Part shown: positions 17,695 to 25,734 of the stretch, piece by piece
Layout of the letters: each line of letters opens with the position of its first letter
How positions within the stretch are numbered: position 1 is the stretch's first letter
Assembly: GCA_030684395.1 (NCBI GenBank)
Contig: JAUXTT010000003.1
Location: 1 to 64,000, forward strand
DNA from: Bacteroidota bacterium
Lineage (GTDB): Bacteria > Bacteroidota > Bacteroidia > B-17B0 > Aurantibacillaceae
Direction: 5' to 3'
DNA length: 64,000 bases
Position numbers and translations under genes: made by a program
The notes under the pieces: generated by a model
What the model was told of the DNA's origin: nothing
Databases searched by the model: none
The model's input: only the letters and a program-made list of their open reading frames with translations

Positions 17695-18822
17695 TTACTC
17701 TTTTACTTTTTCGGGGAGCTGATGAAAAATATTTCTTCGTTTACTCCAGATCATTATAACTATTCCTGATAGTACAAATGGGATGCTTAAAAGTTGCCCC
17801 ATGTTTAATTTCATGTTTGCTTCAAAACCAACCTGATTTTCCTTCAGCATTTCGTCAAAAAAACGTTCGGTAAATAATAATGTGATGAACAATCCAAAGA
17901 TAAACAGTTGAGGAAATTTATCTCTTTTCTTTACCCACAAATAATAAAAAAGTACAAACAGAAATAAACAAAATAATCCTTCATAAACCTGAGCTGCATG
18001 GCGTGGAATACCATATACCCGGAAATGAAACTCGTTAGCATCCTGTCCGCTATTGGATGAAATAAGATTTGCTGCATTTATAAAAATATGCCTTTCATCT
18101 TCGGCGTGACGGGAGCTGTATGCATCTATCCTGTACGCAATTTCGCTATTATAATTAACAGGAAGTGGACGATCTGTTTTAACGGTAACATCAATGGCAG
18201 TGGTTGTGATGCCTTTGATAACTGTATCCTTTCCGGTTGTTTTATAAGAAATATTTTTTATTCTGTTATCGATTAATCCTTCCGAAGGATCGGCTAACAT
18301 GATGCGTTCGCTCAAGGGATTTAAAAAAACTACACCATAGGAAGCATCTGTTGGTTTACCAATGATCTCGGAGTTCATTAAATTTCCACCTCTGATACAC
18401 ATTGCGGAAAGTGCAACAACAATTATTAAACGATCAAAGATCCATTTCCAGTTTTCTTTTGTCTTTCTGCAATACAACCACATCGCTACGAGTATACCTA
18501 TTGCCCCGCCATGACTTGCTAAACCGCCTTCCCAGATTTTAAGAATATCAAGTAAATTGTTTTTGTACACGTCCCATTCATAAAAAAGGCAATGTCCTAA
18601 ACGCGCACCTATAACCGTTCCAAGGATAATATAGAGTGTAAGTATATCAAGGTGTTTTTGCGGGCGTAGTTCAGCTTTATAAATTTTATTCATTATAAAC
18701 TGACTGCCAACAAAAGCAACAGCAAATAATAATCCGTACCAACGCACCGGCCAATCTATTCCCGGAATGGTAAACATTTCGGGATCGGCATTCCAAACTA
18801 TATATAAAAGAGAGTTAATCAT
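17695..18822 (-). CDS. lgt: Prolipoprotein diacylglyceryl transferase
   Basis: Lgt, the first enzyme of lipoprotein maturation. It transfers diacylglycerol from phosphatidylglycerol to the lipobox cysteine at the inner membrane. The signature GGLASHGG is at 99-106, with IGARLGHCLFYE before it and the RGGNLMNSE segment after. Length is 375 residues, longer than the roughly 260-290 of proteobacterial Lgt. The excess is a polar insertion of about 100 residues (about 165-270) between helices, predicted to lie outside the cytoplasm. Some Bacteroidota Lgt proteins are similarly long. First gene of its operon, with a -7 box upstream. Confidence 0.95.
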   Translation of the reverse strand: MINSLLYIVWNADPEMFTIPGIDWPVRWYGLLFAVAFVGSQFIMNKIYKAELRPQKHLDILTLYIILGTVIGARLGHCLFYEWDVYKNNLLDILKIWEGGLASHGGAIGILVAMWLYCRKTKENWKWIFDRLIIVVALSAMCIRGGNLMNSEIIGKPTDASYGVVFLNPLSERIMLADPSEGLIDNRIKNISYKTTGKDTVIKGITTTAIDVTVKTDRPLPVNYNSEIAYRIDAYSSRHAEDERHIFINAANLISSNSGQDANEFHFRVYGIPRHAAQVYEGLFCLFLFVLFYYLWVKKRDKFPQLFIFGLFITLLFTERFFDEMLKENQVGFEANMKLNMGQLLSIPFVLSGIVIMIWSKRRNIFHQLPEKVKE

Positions 18823-18829
18823 AAAGGTT

Positions 18830-18837
18830 CAAAAATA
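18830..18837 (-). promoter_or_regulatory. -7 box for lgt operon
   Basis: The minus strand reads TATTTTTG, an exact TAnnTTTG match, 7 bases from the lgt ATG. This implies a very short leader or a nearly leaderless transcript. Confidence 0.45.
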
Positions 18838-18862
18838 GGGAATTAATTGAAGATTTACGACT

Positions 18863-18982
18863 TTTTTTACCACACCTGCCCGTCCGTTCAGGCTGGGAGA
18901 CACAGAGATTCACAGAGAGTTTTTTTTGAGTTCTTTGTGTAATCCTGATAGCTATCGGGACTTCGCGACCTTAGTGGTTAAA
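18863..18982. repeat. Composite nested intergenic repeat
   Basis: The outer arms TTTTACCACA... and ...TTAGTGGTTAAAA are complementary. Inside are a CCTGCCCGTCCGTTCAGG module (18875-18897), a CACAGAG / CTTTGTG stem around a T8 run, and a degenerate CCGATAGCTATCGG palindrome (18943-18960). Three dispersed families thus sit in one element between lgt and crcB. No gene present. Confidence 0.65.
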
Positions 18983-19007
18983 AGGCGTACACAGAATAGA
19001 AGAGGAT

Positions 19008-19370
19008 CTAAGACTTTGGAACGCTGATAAAATAAAAACACGAAAAGCAGAGAAGAATATTCACTACAATATTTAAACCTGCATACATGATCTGCCCGTT
19101 CTTGATCAACTCCATGCTTTCATAACTAAATGTGGAAAAAGTACTCAAGCCACCGCAAAAACCGGTAAGTAAAAGCAGTTTAAAATTATCGTTTTGGAAA
19201 GTTTGATTCTTATACAACAATAAAACAATAGCGAACACAATACACGCTACCACATTCGCGATTAATGTTGCAACAGGAAGTGTAATGGGAAGATTTTTCA
19301 ATCCCACTGAAACGCCCCACCGGCAAACACTTCCGATACCACCGCCTATAAAAACATAAACTAAGTTCAT
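19008..19370 (-). CDS. crcB: Fluoride ion channel CrcB/FluC
   Basis: A 120-residue inner-membrane protein with four helices. It forms the dual-topology dimeric Fluc channel that exports fluoride. The GGIGSVCRW opening and GFCGGLSTFSTFSYE motif, with its conserved Thr/Ser and Phe residues, are the family signature. Length is typical. It begins nine bases after anmK on the same strand. No fluoride riboswitch is recognisable upstream. Confidence 0.94.
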   Translation of the reverse strand: MNLVYVFIGGGIGSVCRWGVSVGLKNLPITLPVATLIANVVACIVFAIVLLLYKNQTFQNDNFKLLLLTGFCGGLSTFSTFSYESMELIKNGQIMYAGLNIVVNILLCFSCFYFISVPKS

Positions 19371-19379
19371 ATCATAAAA

Positions 19380-20456
19380 TTATAAATAGATAGCCCCGCC
19401 CACATTATCTTTTTTAGCTCCCGTAACGCTCTTCAAACAATTAGGGATTTCTAAATACCTTAATACTCCTAAAAGTGCGAAGATCAATGCTTCCTTGTAT
19501 TCAACTGTTTTTTTGTCGGGAACAATGAGTTTGCATTTAGTGTGAGCCTGAATTCTCTTTAATAAAAAAGTATTGTAAGCTCCACCGCCTGTTATCAAAA
19601 CATTTTTTATTTCATTTTTATTTAAAACATTAGCGACTTGGATAGCGCAATGCTCAAGCGCTGTAGCCAAACTGTTTTCCGTACTTAATTTATTATTTTC
19701 AACCAAAGAGATCACAGCGTCTTCTATCCATTCTCTTCCTAGAGATTTATGTCCTTTTGATTTGTAAAAAGGAAGATCGTTGAGTTTTTGTAAAACAATT
19801 TCATTAACTGTTCCTTTGGAAGCAAATTCTCCACCTTTATCAAATGCTTTTCCTTTTCTTTCGGCGTAATAATTAAAAACAATGTTTGCCGGACAAATAT
19901 CGAAAGCCTGAGTTTGTTTATTCTTGCGGAAAGAAATATTTGCGATTCCCCCAATATTTAAACAAGCCTGATATTCCGGAAACAAAAATGCATCACCAAT
20001 TGGAACCAAAGGAGCTCCTTGTCCGCCCAAAGCCAGATCCTTGCTTCTGAAATCACAAACGGTTGGGATCTCTGAAATAGCAGCTATTTGAGAACCATCA
20101 CCAATTTGGCACGTAAAACCATTATGTGGCTGATGAAAAACGGTGTGCCCGTGAGAAGCAACCAATAAAGGTTTTAGTTTGTGTTTAGTCACAAACTTTT
20201 TTACTTCCGTACCACTGAATTTACCAAATTCCACATGAGTTTTCCAAAGTTGCTCTGCGCTTGCTTTTGGGGAGTTTTTTAATTTTTCAGCTAAAGAATT
20301 GTTGTATTTAATGGTTTCTGCCGCCTTTATATCGAAATTCCACTTTTTCCCAAAATGGGTAAATACACAGCAGGCAATATCCAGCCCATCCATGGAAGTC
20401 CCCGACATTAAGCCAATAGCGGTGTATTTGGTATTTTTTACCTTAGGTGAACGCAC
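19380..20456 (-). CDS. anmK: Anhydro-N-acetylmuramic acid kinase
   Basis: AnmK, 358 residues, phosphorylates and opens 1,6-anhydro-N-acetylmuramate to MurNAc-6-phosphate during cell-wall recycling. The ATP/sugar motif GLMSGTSMDGLD is at about 15-26. Also visible are VASHGHTVFHQP, LNIGGIANIS and the C-terminal TGGGAYNTFL. The start appears to be GTG; no ATG occurs before the essential GLMSG motif. It is divergent from the acyl-CoA dehydrogenase and precedes crcB by nine bases. Confidence 0.95.
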   Translation of the reverse strand: MRSPKVKNTKYTAIGLMSGTSMDGLDIACCVFTHFGKKWNFDIKAAETIKYNNSLAEKLKNSPKASAEQLWKTHVEFGKFSGTEVKKFVTKHKLKPLLVASHGHTVFHQPHNGFTCQIGDGSQIAAISEIPTVCDFRSKDLALGGQGAPLVPIGDAFLFPEYQACLNIGGIANISFRKNKQTQAFDICPANIVFNYYAERKGKAFDKGGEFASKGTVNEIVLQKLNDLPFYKSKGHKSLGREWIEDAVISLVENNKLSTENSLATALEHCAIQVANVLNKNEIKNVLITGGGAYNTFLLKRIQAHTKCKLIVPDKKTVEYKEALIFALLGVLRYLEIPNCLKSVTGAKKDNVGGAIYL

Positions 20457-20511
20457 TTACAAATATATTTATTTACTCGTCATAAGCGTTTTTTTATTTG
20501 GGAAAATCGGC

Positions 20512-20519
20512 TATTTTTG
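20512..20519 (+). promoter_or_regulatory. -7 box for acyl-CoA dehydrogenase
   Basis: TATTTTTG matches the Bacteroidota element and lies 42 bases before ATG 20561. Its position rules against a start at 20498. Confidence 0.5.
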
Positions 20520-20560
20520 AACCCTCAAGAAGTATTCACAATTTAAAAATATATACAATC

Positions 20561-21700
20561 ATGTTATTTGAGTTATCAGAAGAGCATTTAATGATCCAGC
20601 AAGCGGCTCGTGATTTTGCACAAAACGAATTAAAGCCGGGAGTAATTGAGCGTGACGAACACCAAAAATTTCCAACTGAGCAAATTAAGAAATTGGGTGA
20701 ACTTGGATTCTTAGGAATGATGGTTGATCCTAAATACGGTGGTGGCGGAATGGATGCCATTTCTTATGTATTGGCGATGGAAGAAATTTCTAAAGTAGAT
20801 GCATCTTGCTCGGTTGTGATGAGTGTAAACAATTCACTTGTTTGCTGGGGATTGGAATATTTTGGAACAGAGGAGCAAAAACAAAAATACTTAGTGCCTT
20901 TAGCTAAAGGTGAGATCATCGGGGCTTTCTGTTTATCAGAACCGGAAGCAGGATCGGATGCTACATCTCAAAGAACATTAGGTGCAGATATGGGCGACCA
21001 TTATTTAGTGAACGGAACAAAAAACTGGATCACCAATGGTAACAGCGCATCAGTTTATTTGGTGATGGTACAAACCAATGTAGAAGCAGGTCACAAAGGA
21101 ATCAATTGCCTGATCATCGAAAAAGGACAGGAAGGATTTGTAGTTGGACCAAAAGAAAATAAAATGGGGATCCGTGCTTCGGATACTCATTCATTAATGT
21201 TTAATAATGTAAAAGTTCCAAAAGCAAACCGTATTGGTGAAGAAGGCTTCGGATTTAAATTCGCGATGAAAGTATTATCAGGCGGACGTATCGGAATTGC
21301 ATCTCAGGCATTGGGAATTGCAAGTGGTGCATATGAATTGGCATTAGCTTATTCTAAAGAACGTAAAGCATTCGGAAAAGAAATTTCTAAACACCAGATC
21401 ATTCAGTTCAAATTGGCTGATATGGCAACACGTATTGAAGCTGCACGTTTGTTGTGTTTAAAAGCTGCTTGGATGAAAGATCATCATATGAACTTTGATC
21501 AGGCAAGTGCAATGGCAAAAGTGTTCGCTTCTGAAACAGCAATGTGGGTTACTACAGAAGCAGTTCAGATCCATGGCGGTTATGGTTATGTAAAAGAATA
21601 CCATGTAGAACGTTTGATGCGTGATGCAAAGATCACACAGATTTATGAGGGAACATCGGAAGTACAAAGGATTGTTATTTCAAGATCAGTGTTGGCTTAA
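20561..21700 (+). CDS. Acyl-CoA dehydrogenase (short-chain type)
   Basis: A flavoprotein of 379 residues catalysing alpha,beta-dehydrogenation of acyl-CoA in beta-oxidation or branched-chain degradation. Domains run in the usual order: N-terminal helices (SEEHLMIQQAARDFA), a middle beta domain with CLSEPEAGSDATS, and a C-terminal helical domain with QIHGGYGYVKEYHVERLMRDA. The catalytic Glu is expected in ITQIYEGTSEVQR. Butyryl-CoA-like specificity is inferred from overall similarity. ATG 20561 is chosen because MLFELSEEH is the standard family start and a promoter box lies upstream. Monocistronic, with a strong terminator. Confidence 0.95.
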   Translation: MLFELSEEHLMIQQAARDFAQNELKPGVIERDEHQKFPTEQIKKLGELGFLGMMVDPKYGGGGMDAISYVLAMEEISKVDASCSVVMSVNNSLVCWGLEYFGTEEQKQKYLVPLAKGEIIGAFCLSEPEAGSDATSQRTLGADMGDHYLVNGTKNWITNGNSASVYLVMVQTNVEAGHKGINCLIIEKGQEGFVVGPKENKMGIRASDTHSLMFNNVKVPKANRIGEEGFGFKFAMKVLSGGRIGIASQALGIASGAYELALAYSKERKAFGKEISKHQIIQFKLADMATRIEAARLLCLKAAWMKDHHMNFDQASAMAKVFASETAMWVTTEAVQIHGGYGYVKEYHVERLMRDAKITQIYEGTSEVQRIVISRSVLA

Positions 21701-21719
21701 TACAAGAATAAAGAAAATG

Positions 21720-21749
21720 AAACCCCTTCGATCATCGAAGGGGTTTTTT
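21720..21749 (+). terminator. Rho-independent terminator
   Basis: A 12-bp perfect stem (AACCCCTTCGAT / ATCGAAGGGGTT) with a very short loop is followed by TTTTTT, 20 bases after the acyl-CoA dehydrogenase stop codon. The following stretch to 22018 contains a weaker stem (about 21779-21836) but no gene I can support. Confidence 0.93.
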
Positions 21750-22018
21750 GTTTTTAGGAGATTCCTATTTATGAATAGAATCAAAAAGGTAATCCAATCT
21801 TGCAAAAACAACCACAAAAGATTACTTTTATGACTCCTATAAGGGAGTATAGGCAAGTTTAAGAAACTACACAGTGGACAGACACAAGGGCCGCCAACAA
21901 TTTGGTTTGACACTTCTTGACTTTATTGAATGATGAAAAAGTAGAGACTAGAGACTATCTATAAAACGGGGCGTTATCCGAAAAGCCATACGAGTAGGAA
22001 AAAGATTAAAATATAACT

Positions 22019-22849
22019 ATGAATAAAATAATTTTAATTGTTTTAATGATGATTACATCATTAGCTTATGCCCAAGATAAAGAAGGTTGCGAAACTGTTG
22101 AACCAACCTACCTGAATCGCTTATCAGGTTATCGAATTAACTTTTGTGAGGAAAGTGAATATAAAGAGCCTGGATTTATATATTATGCCGGAAGTCCTTC
22201 CAAGGCAAATAAAATAGAAAAAGGTGGAAAATATCGCAAAATCATTTATTTTAAAAATGATGGCGAAACAAGAAAATTCAGTAGTTCACAAATCCTTAAT
22301 AATTACTTTAACGCCATAATAAAAGTTAAGGGCGTTGAACTTTCCAACGATAAAACCATGTTTAAAGCTAGCATTGAAAAAAAAGAAGTGTATATACAAC
22401 TTACTGCAGGTAATTCATCGGACGTTAGTAATTATGTGGTTGAGATATTGGAAGTAGAACCAATGCAACAAGATATTAAGTTAGATTTGAAATCTTCCAT
22501 TGACGCAGATGGTAAGATTGCTCTCTATGACATTCTTTTTGATGTGAATAAAGCGAGTATTAAACCTGGATCTGAAAAAGCACTGCAATCAGTTATTGAT
22601 TATCTTGTTTCAAACCCTACGGTAAAAATTATTGTTGTTGGGCATACTGACAACTCAGGCCTTTTTGCATCGAACATCACACTCTCTAAAGAAAGAGCAA
22701 AGTCTGTTGTCGAATACCTGTCCACTGTAGGTAAAATTAATGTTTCTCGTCTTATGTCAGAAGGTGTGGGATCATTATGCCCAGTTGCAACCAACGCTTC
22801 AGAAGCAGGGAAAAAATTAAATAGAAGAGTAGAAATTGTTAAGCAATAA
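22019..22849 (+). CDS. OmpA-family peptidoglycan-associated protein
   Basis: A secreted protein of 276 residues. Signal peptide about 1-18 (ending AYAQ). Residues about 20-150 are a beta-rich region of unknown type. Residues about 160-276 form an OmpA-like peptidoglycan-binding domain, seen in YDILFDVNKASIKPGSEKAL, the VVGHTDNSG motif and LSKERAKSVVEYL, ending in LNRRVEIVKQ. It probably tethers the outer membrane or periplasm to the cell wall. It stands alone; the accessory island starts just after it. Confidence 0.92.
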   Translation: MNKIILIVLMMITSLAYAQDKEGCETVEPTYLNRLSGYRINFCEESEYKEPGFIYYAGSPSKANKIEKGGKYRKIIYFKNDGETRKFSSSQILNNYFNAIIKVKGVELSNDKTMFKASIEKKEVYIQLTAGNSSDVSNYVVEILEVEPMQQDIKLDLKSSIDADGKIALYDILFDVNKASIKPGSEKALQSVIDYLVSNPTVKIIVVGHTDNSGLFASNITLSKERAKSVVEYLSTVGKINVSRLMSEGVGSLCPVATNASEAGKKLNRRVEIVKQ

Positions 22850-22866
22850 AGTATGATAAAACCTGC

Positions 22867-22997
22867 CTATAACAGCAGCTACAAGAAATTGGCGATTCCG
22901 TGATTAAATGAAGCTACATGCTTGTATCAAGTTTTGTACTGGCTGACAGTTTTCGTCTCCGAAATCGCCAACTTCTTGTAGCCGCAAACCGTTATTA
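22867..22997. repeat. attC-like long imperfect hairpin
   Basis: The arms at 22878-22900 and 22959-22982 (core GCTACAAG...TTGGCGAT) pair over about 23 bases with a mismatch and a one-base bulge. Outer boxes ATAAC (22869-22873) and GTTAT (22991-22995) also pair, separated from the inner stem by unequal bulges. The centre is an unpaired spacer of about 58 bases. This layout resembles an integron attC recombination site, although the boxes do not fit the RYYYAAC/GTTRRRY consensus well. No integrase gene is in the window. Confidence 0.5.
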
Positions 22998-23009
22998 ATC
23001 CTCTTTCCA

Positions 23010-23209
23010 ATGCCCTATTACAACGACGACGGAACAGAAGTAAATCCGTATTTATTTCCAAAACCACAGCTTTGTTTGAGCTGCAAAAAGAATGAAGATG
23101 AATTGAAGAAATACTTTGCAATTTAACCCGGATCGATCAGGGAAATGGTGAGGAGTTTAAGTGTTTTGCCTATGAAATGATTGGTTTTCTTAAAGAGATA
23201 GCTAAATAA
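23010..23209 (+). pseudogene. Frameshifted small cysteine-containing gene
   Basis: ATG 23010 opens a 38-codon frame (MPYYNDDGTEVNPYLFPKPQ, then LCLSCKKNEDE) that stops at 23124. The neighbouring frame continues without a break as EEILCNLTRIDQ, then EEFKCFAYEMIGFLKEIAK, to a TAA at 23207. The two halves read as one protein of about 65 residues with a CxxC and two further cysteines, interrupted by a single-base indel near 23095-23110. This is inferred from continuity of composition and from the second copy of the 3' half at 24237-24299. Function unknown; the four cysteines could bind a metal. Confidence 0.6.
23150..23184 (+). repeat. 35-bp direct repeat, left copy
   Basis: This differs at only two positions from 24258-24292 and encodes the same peptide, EEFKCFAYEMIG. 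The two copies flank the rhuM gene. The left copy lies in the 3' half of the frameshifted mini-gene. Confidence 0.9.
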
Positions 23210-23234
23210 AATTCCCTTAAAAAAGAACTTAAAA

Positions 23235-24233
23235 ATGAACCACAGCGAAATAATCATATACCAAAACCAAGATGGTAACATTAAAATAGATGTTCGGTTA
23301 GAGGAAGAAACCGTTTGGCTTACCCAAACACAGCTATGTGAACTGTTTCAAAAATCGAAGGCCACCATTAGCGAACACATCAAAAATGTGTTTAAAGAAG
23401 GGGAATTGAATGAAAATTCAGTAGTTCGGAATTTCCGAACTACTGCCGCAGATGGCAAAAACTACGATACCAATTATTACAACCTTGATGTTATTATATC
23501 GGTGGGTTACAGAGTTAAATCACCACAAGGCACGCAGTTTAGAATTTGGGCAACCCAAAGGCTCAAAGAATACATCATTAAAGGCTTTTCCCTTAATGAC
23601 GACCGTTTTAAGTCGGGGAATTCAATGAACTATTTCAACGAATTGCAAGAACGCATTCGTGAAATACGACTTTCGGAACGCTTTTTTTACCAAAAAATTA
23701 AAGACATTTATACCACAAGCATAGATTACGAACCCAACGACGAAAAAACCATTGAGTTTTTTAAAGTAGTACAAAATAAATTGCTTTGGGCTATTAGTGA
23801 ACAAACAGCAGCCGAATTGGTGTATCGCCGAGTAGATGCCAGTTTGTCATTGTTGGGCATGTAATCGTTAGATAAAAAAAACTCCTTATCTGTTAAAAAA
23901 ACGGATGTCGGTATCGCAAAAAACTATCTGAAAGAAGAAGAAATAGAACTACTTGGTTTATTGGTAGAGCAGTATTTAGCTTTTGCCGAAACAATGGCTC
24001 AACAGCGAACACCAATGTATATGGCAAATTGGATACAACGGTTAGATAGTATTTTGCAATTAAACGGTAGAGAACTACTAACCCACGCAGGCAAAATAAG
24101 CCACGAAAAAGCCTTAAAAAAATCGGGAGAAGAATTTGAAAAATATAAAATTGCTCAAAAAACGATTGAAAAGGAGCAAAGCCTGAAAGAGATTGAGGAA
24201 GATATTAAGAAATTGAAAAAGCCTAAGCAATGA
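23235..24233 (+). pseudogene. rhuM: RhuM-family gene with one in-frame stop codon
   Basis: The region encodes a RhuM-family protein of about 331 residues. The N-terminal half (VWLTQTQLCELFQKSKATISEHIKNVF) has a helix-turn-helix-like segment, then ISVGYRVKSPQGTQFRIWATQRLKEYIIKGF. The C-terminal half (IAKNYLKEEEIELLGLLVEQ, NWIQRLDSIL) is helical and ends in a charged coiled coil. A single TAA at 23862-23864 splits the reading frame after LLGM; the frame is open on both sides and the sequence continues in register. A CAA-to-TAA change would explain it. RhuM proteins occur on islands and near restriction genes, but their role is unclear. I call a recent nonsense pseudogene; readthrough is possible. 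Confidence 0.85.
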
Positions 24234-24236
24234 AGT

Positions 24237-24299
24237 TTATTGGATCAACACGATGATGAAGAGTTTAAGTGTTTTGCTTATGAAATGATTGGGAAGTAA
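24237..24299 (+). pseudogene. 3' remnant of the small cysteine-containing gene
   Basis: An open frame reads LLDQHDDEEFKCFAYEMIGK and stops at 24297. It matches the C-terminal half of the mini-gene upstream of rhuM and includes the second 35-bp direct repeat. There is no start codon or N-terminal half here, so it is a fragment left beside the rhuM insertion or cassette. Confidence 0.7.
24258..24292 (+). repeat. 35-bp direct repeat, right copy
   Basis: Partner of the copy at 23150-23184, 33 of 35 bases identical. The distance between copies is 1108 bp and spans the whole rhuM gene. Confidence 0.9.
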
Positions 24300-24302
24300 A
24301 TA

Positions 24303-24845
24303 CTATTCCCCAACAATCTTCCCCGACTCTTCAATTTTATAACTATCCTCGCTCTTAGTTTTCCCTTTGGATTGACTAGTTGTCTCTACGAAGACTTTAA
24401 AAGAGTGAGCTGATTCGAAAGTAACGTATTGTGTACTTGTTTTAGGATCACTTCCATCACCTCCATTATTTACATCGTCGCAATTAAGATCTATCAATCT
24501 GCTACTATCTTTTTGTTTACCGGTTTTATCATACACTGCAACGTGAATTCCCGTCTCCAAAGGATCTTCTTCGGTTCCGTTTTGCATATAAACAAATACC
24601 TGGTTTTGATAGGATGCGAATTTTTTCAGCACAATCATATCCTTTAATTCTTTTGGGATCTCGGCATCATTGATGTCGACAGCCTTAGTGTCATCAGAAC
24701 ATTTAATAGTGAAAGGAAATTCTCCACTTGCTTTAATATTTGCATTTACGGTTTGTGCAGCTACTTTAGTTCCATCAATACACTGAAAAGATGAAACAAC
24801 GAATACACAGAGAAGATAAACTAAAGCTTTAAGCATACTTTTCAT
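24303..24845 (-). CDS. Secreted protein of unknown function
   Basis: A 180-residue protein whose first 31 residues form a signal peptide (hydrophobic ALVYLLCVFVVSSF, likely cut after AAQ). An internal Cys in SSFQC could alternatively mark a lipobox, but the fit is poor. The remainder is polar, with beta-strand-like stretches (QNQVFVYMQNG, TGIHVAVYDKTG, HSFKVFVETTSQ). Family unknown. Its stop codon lies three bases from that of the convergent mini-gene remnant, so the accessory island ends exactly here. Confidence 0.65.
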   Translation of the reverse strand: MKSMLKALVYLLCVFVVSSFQCIDGTKVAAQTVNANIKASGEFPFTIKCSDDTKAVDINDAEIPKELKDMIVLKKFASYQNQVFVYMQNGTEEDPLETGIHVAVYDKTGKQKDSSRLIDLNCDDVNNGGDGSDPKTSTQYVTFESAHSFKVFVETTSQSKGKTKSEDSYKIEESGKIVGE

Positions 24846-24879
24846 TGATGATGATTTATTAAACTAAAATACGTAATTT

Positions 24880-25671
24880 CTATTGTATCCCAAACTCTTT
24901 ATCCAGGATCAATTTCAGTTTATCAGCAGTAAGGTTTGCTTTGATATCTCCATTAGCGGAAAGTGAAACACTTCCTGTTTGTTCGGAAACGGTTATTGCA
25001 ATGGCATCACTTGATTCGGTAACGCCAACTGCCGCACGGTGGCGCATACCATAATGTGCAGGGAATTGCTCTTTTTCAGTTACCGGTAACACACAACGTG
25101 CAGCTACAATTTTATTTCCGCTAATAATTACAGCTCCATCATGCAATGGGCTGTTTTTAAAGAAAATATTTTCGAGCATACGTTCCGTTACAACTGCATC
25201 AATAGCGTCTCCGGTATTAATGAATAAACGAAGATCAGAATTACGTGTAATAACTATCAAAGCCCCCGTATGTGTTTCTGCCATTTTGTAGCAGGCTTTA
25301 ATAATGGGCGCAAAATTCATGGTTGCAAATTTCTCCGCTTCTTTCTTTTGTGTAGAACGCACAAACATTTTCAGGAGCTTGTTTCTGTTCAGAAACTCAT
25401 TAGTTCCCACAAACAATAAAAACTTTCGGATTTCCTGTTGAAATACAATAATGATAGCTATAACACCCACATCAATGAACTTGCCCAGAATAGACCCAAA
25501 CAATTTCATATCGAAAGCGCGTACGATGATCCACACCACATAAATAAAAAATATTCCCGTGAAAATATTTACCGCCGGTGTTCCTTTTACAATGCTGTAC
25601 AATTGAAACAATAGAAATGACACCAACAAAATGTCGAGCGCATCAATCCATTGAAATGTTACGAATAGCAT
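24880..25671 (-). CDS. cdaA: Diadenylate cyclase CdaA
   Basis: A membrane-bound diadenylate cyclase that makes c-di-AMP from two ATP. About 263 residues from the chosen start. Three N-terminal helices (WIDALDILLVSFLLFQLY, NIFTGIFFIYVVWIIV, IDVGVIAIIIVFQQEI) precede the DAC domain. The catalytic DGA (SPLHDGAVII) and RHR (GMRHRAAVG) motifs are intact. I chose ATG 25671 (MLFVTFQWIDALDIL) because CdaA usually begins there; the 27 extra residues of the longer frame partly derive from an intergenic repeat. c-di-AMP controls potassium and osmotic balance and wall homeostasis in many bacteria. Confidence 0.93.
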   Translation of the reverse strand: MLFVTFQWIDALDILLVSFLLFQLYSIVKGTPAVNIFTGIFFIYVVWIIVRAFDMKLFGSILGKFIDVGVIAIIIVFQQEIRKFLLFVGTNEFLNRNKLLKMFVRSTQKKEAEKFATMNFAPIIKACYKMAETHTGALIVITRNSDLRLFINTGDAIDAVVTERMLENIFFKNSPLHDGAVIISGNKIVAARCVLPVTEKEQFPAHYGMRHRAAVGVTESSDAIAITVSEQTGSVSLSANGDIKANLTADKLKLILDKEFGIQ

Positions 25672-25734
25672 GGGACTAAGATACGAGTTTAAGGGAAAAA
25701 CCTGAAGAATAATTTTTTGTATTGCCTTGGATTT

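Noticed and set aside
20460-20467. A TATATTTG -7 box for anmK on the minus strand
   Set aside because: It matches the consensus but lies so close to the GTG codon that transcription would start inside the gene before the essential motif.
21840-22018. A second attC-like end near GCGTTATCC before the OmpA gene
   Set aside because: I could not find a complementary left arm, so the resemblance is limited to a few bases.
22927-23121. 64-residue minus-strand frame in the accessory island
   Set aside because: It runs through the attC-like hairpin and antisense to the mini-gene, and is better explained by those.
23150-24292. Insertion sequence between the 35-bp direct repeats
   Set aside because: There is no transposase and no terminal inverted repeats; the repeat is coding and too long for a target duplication.
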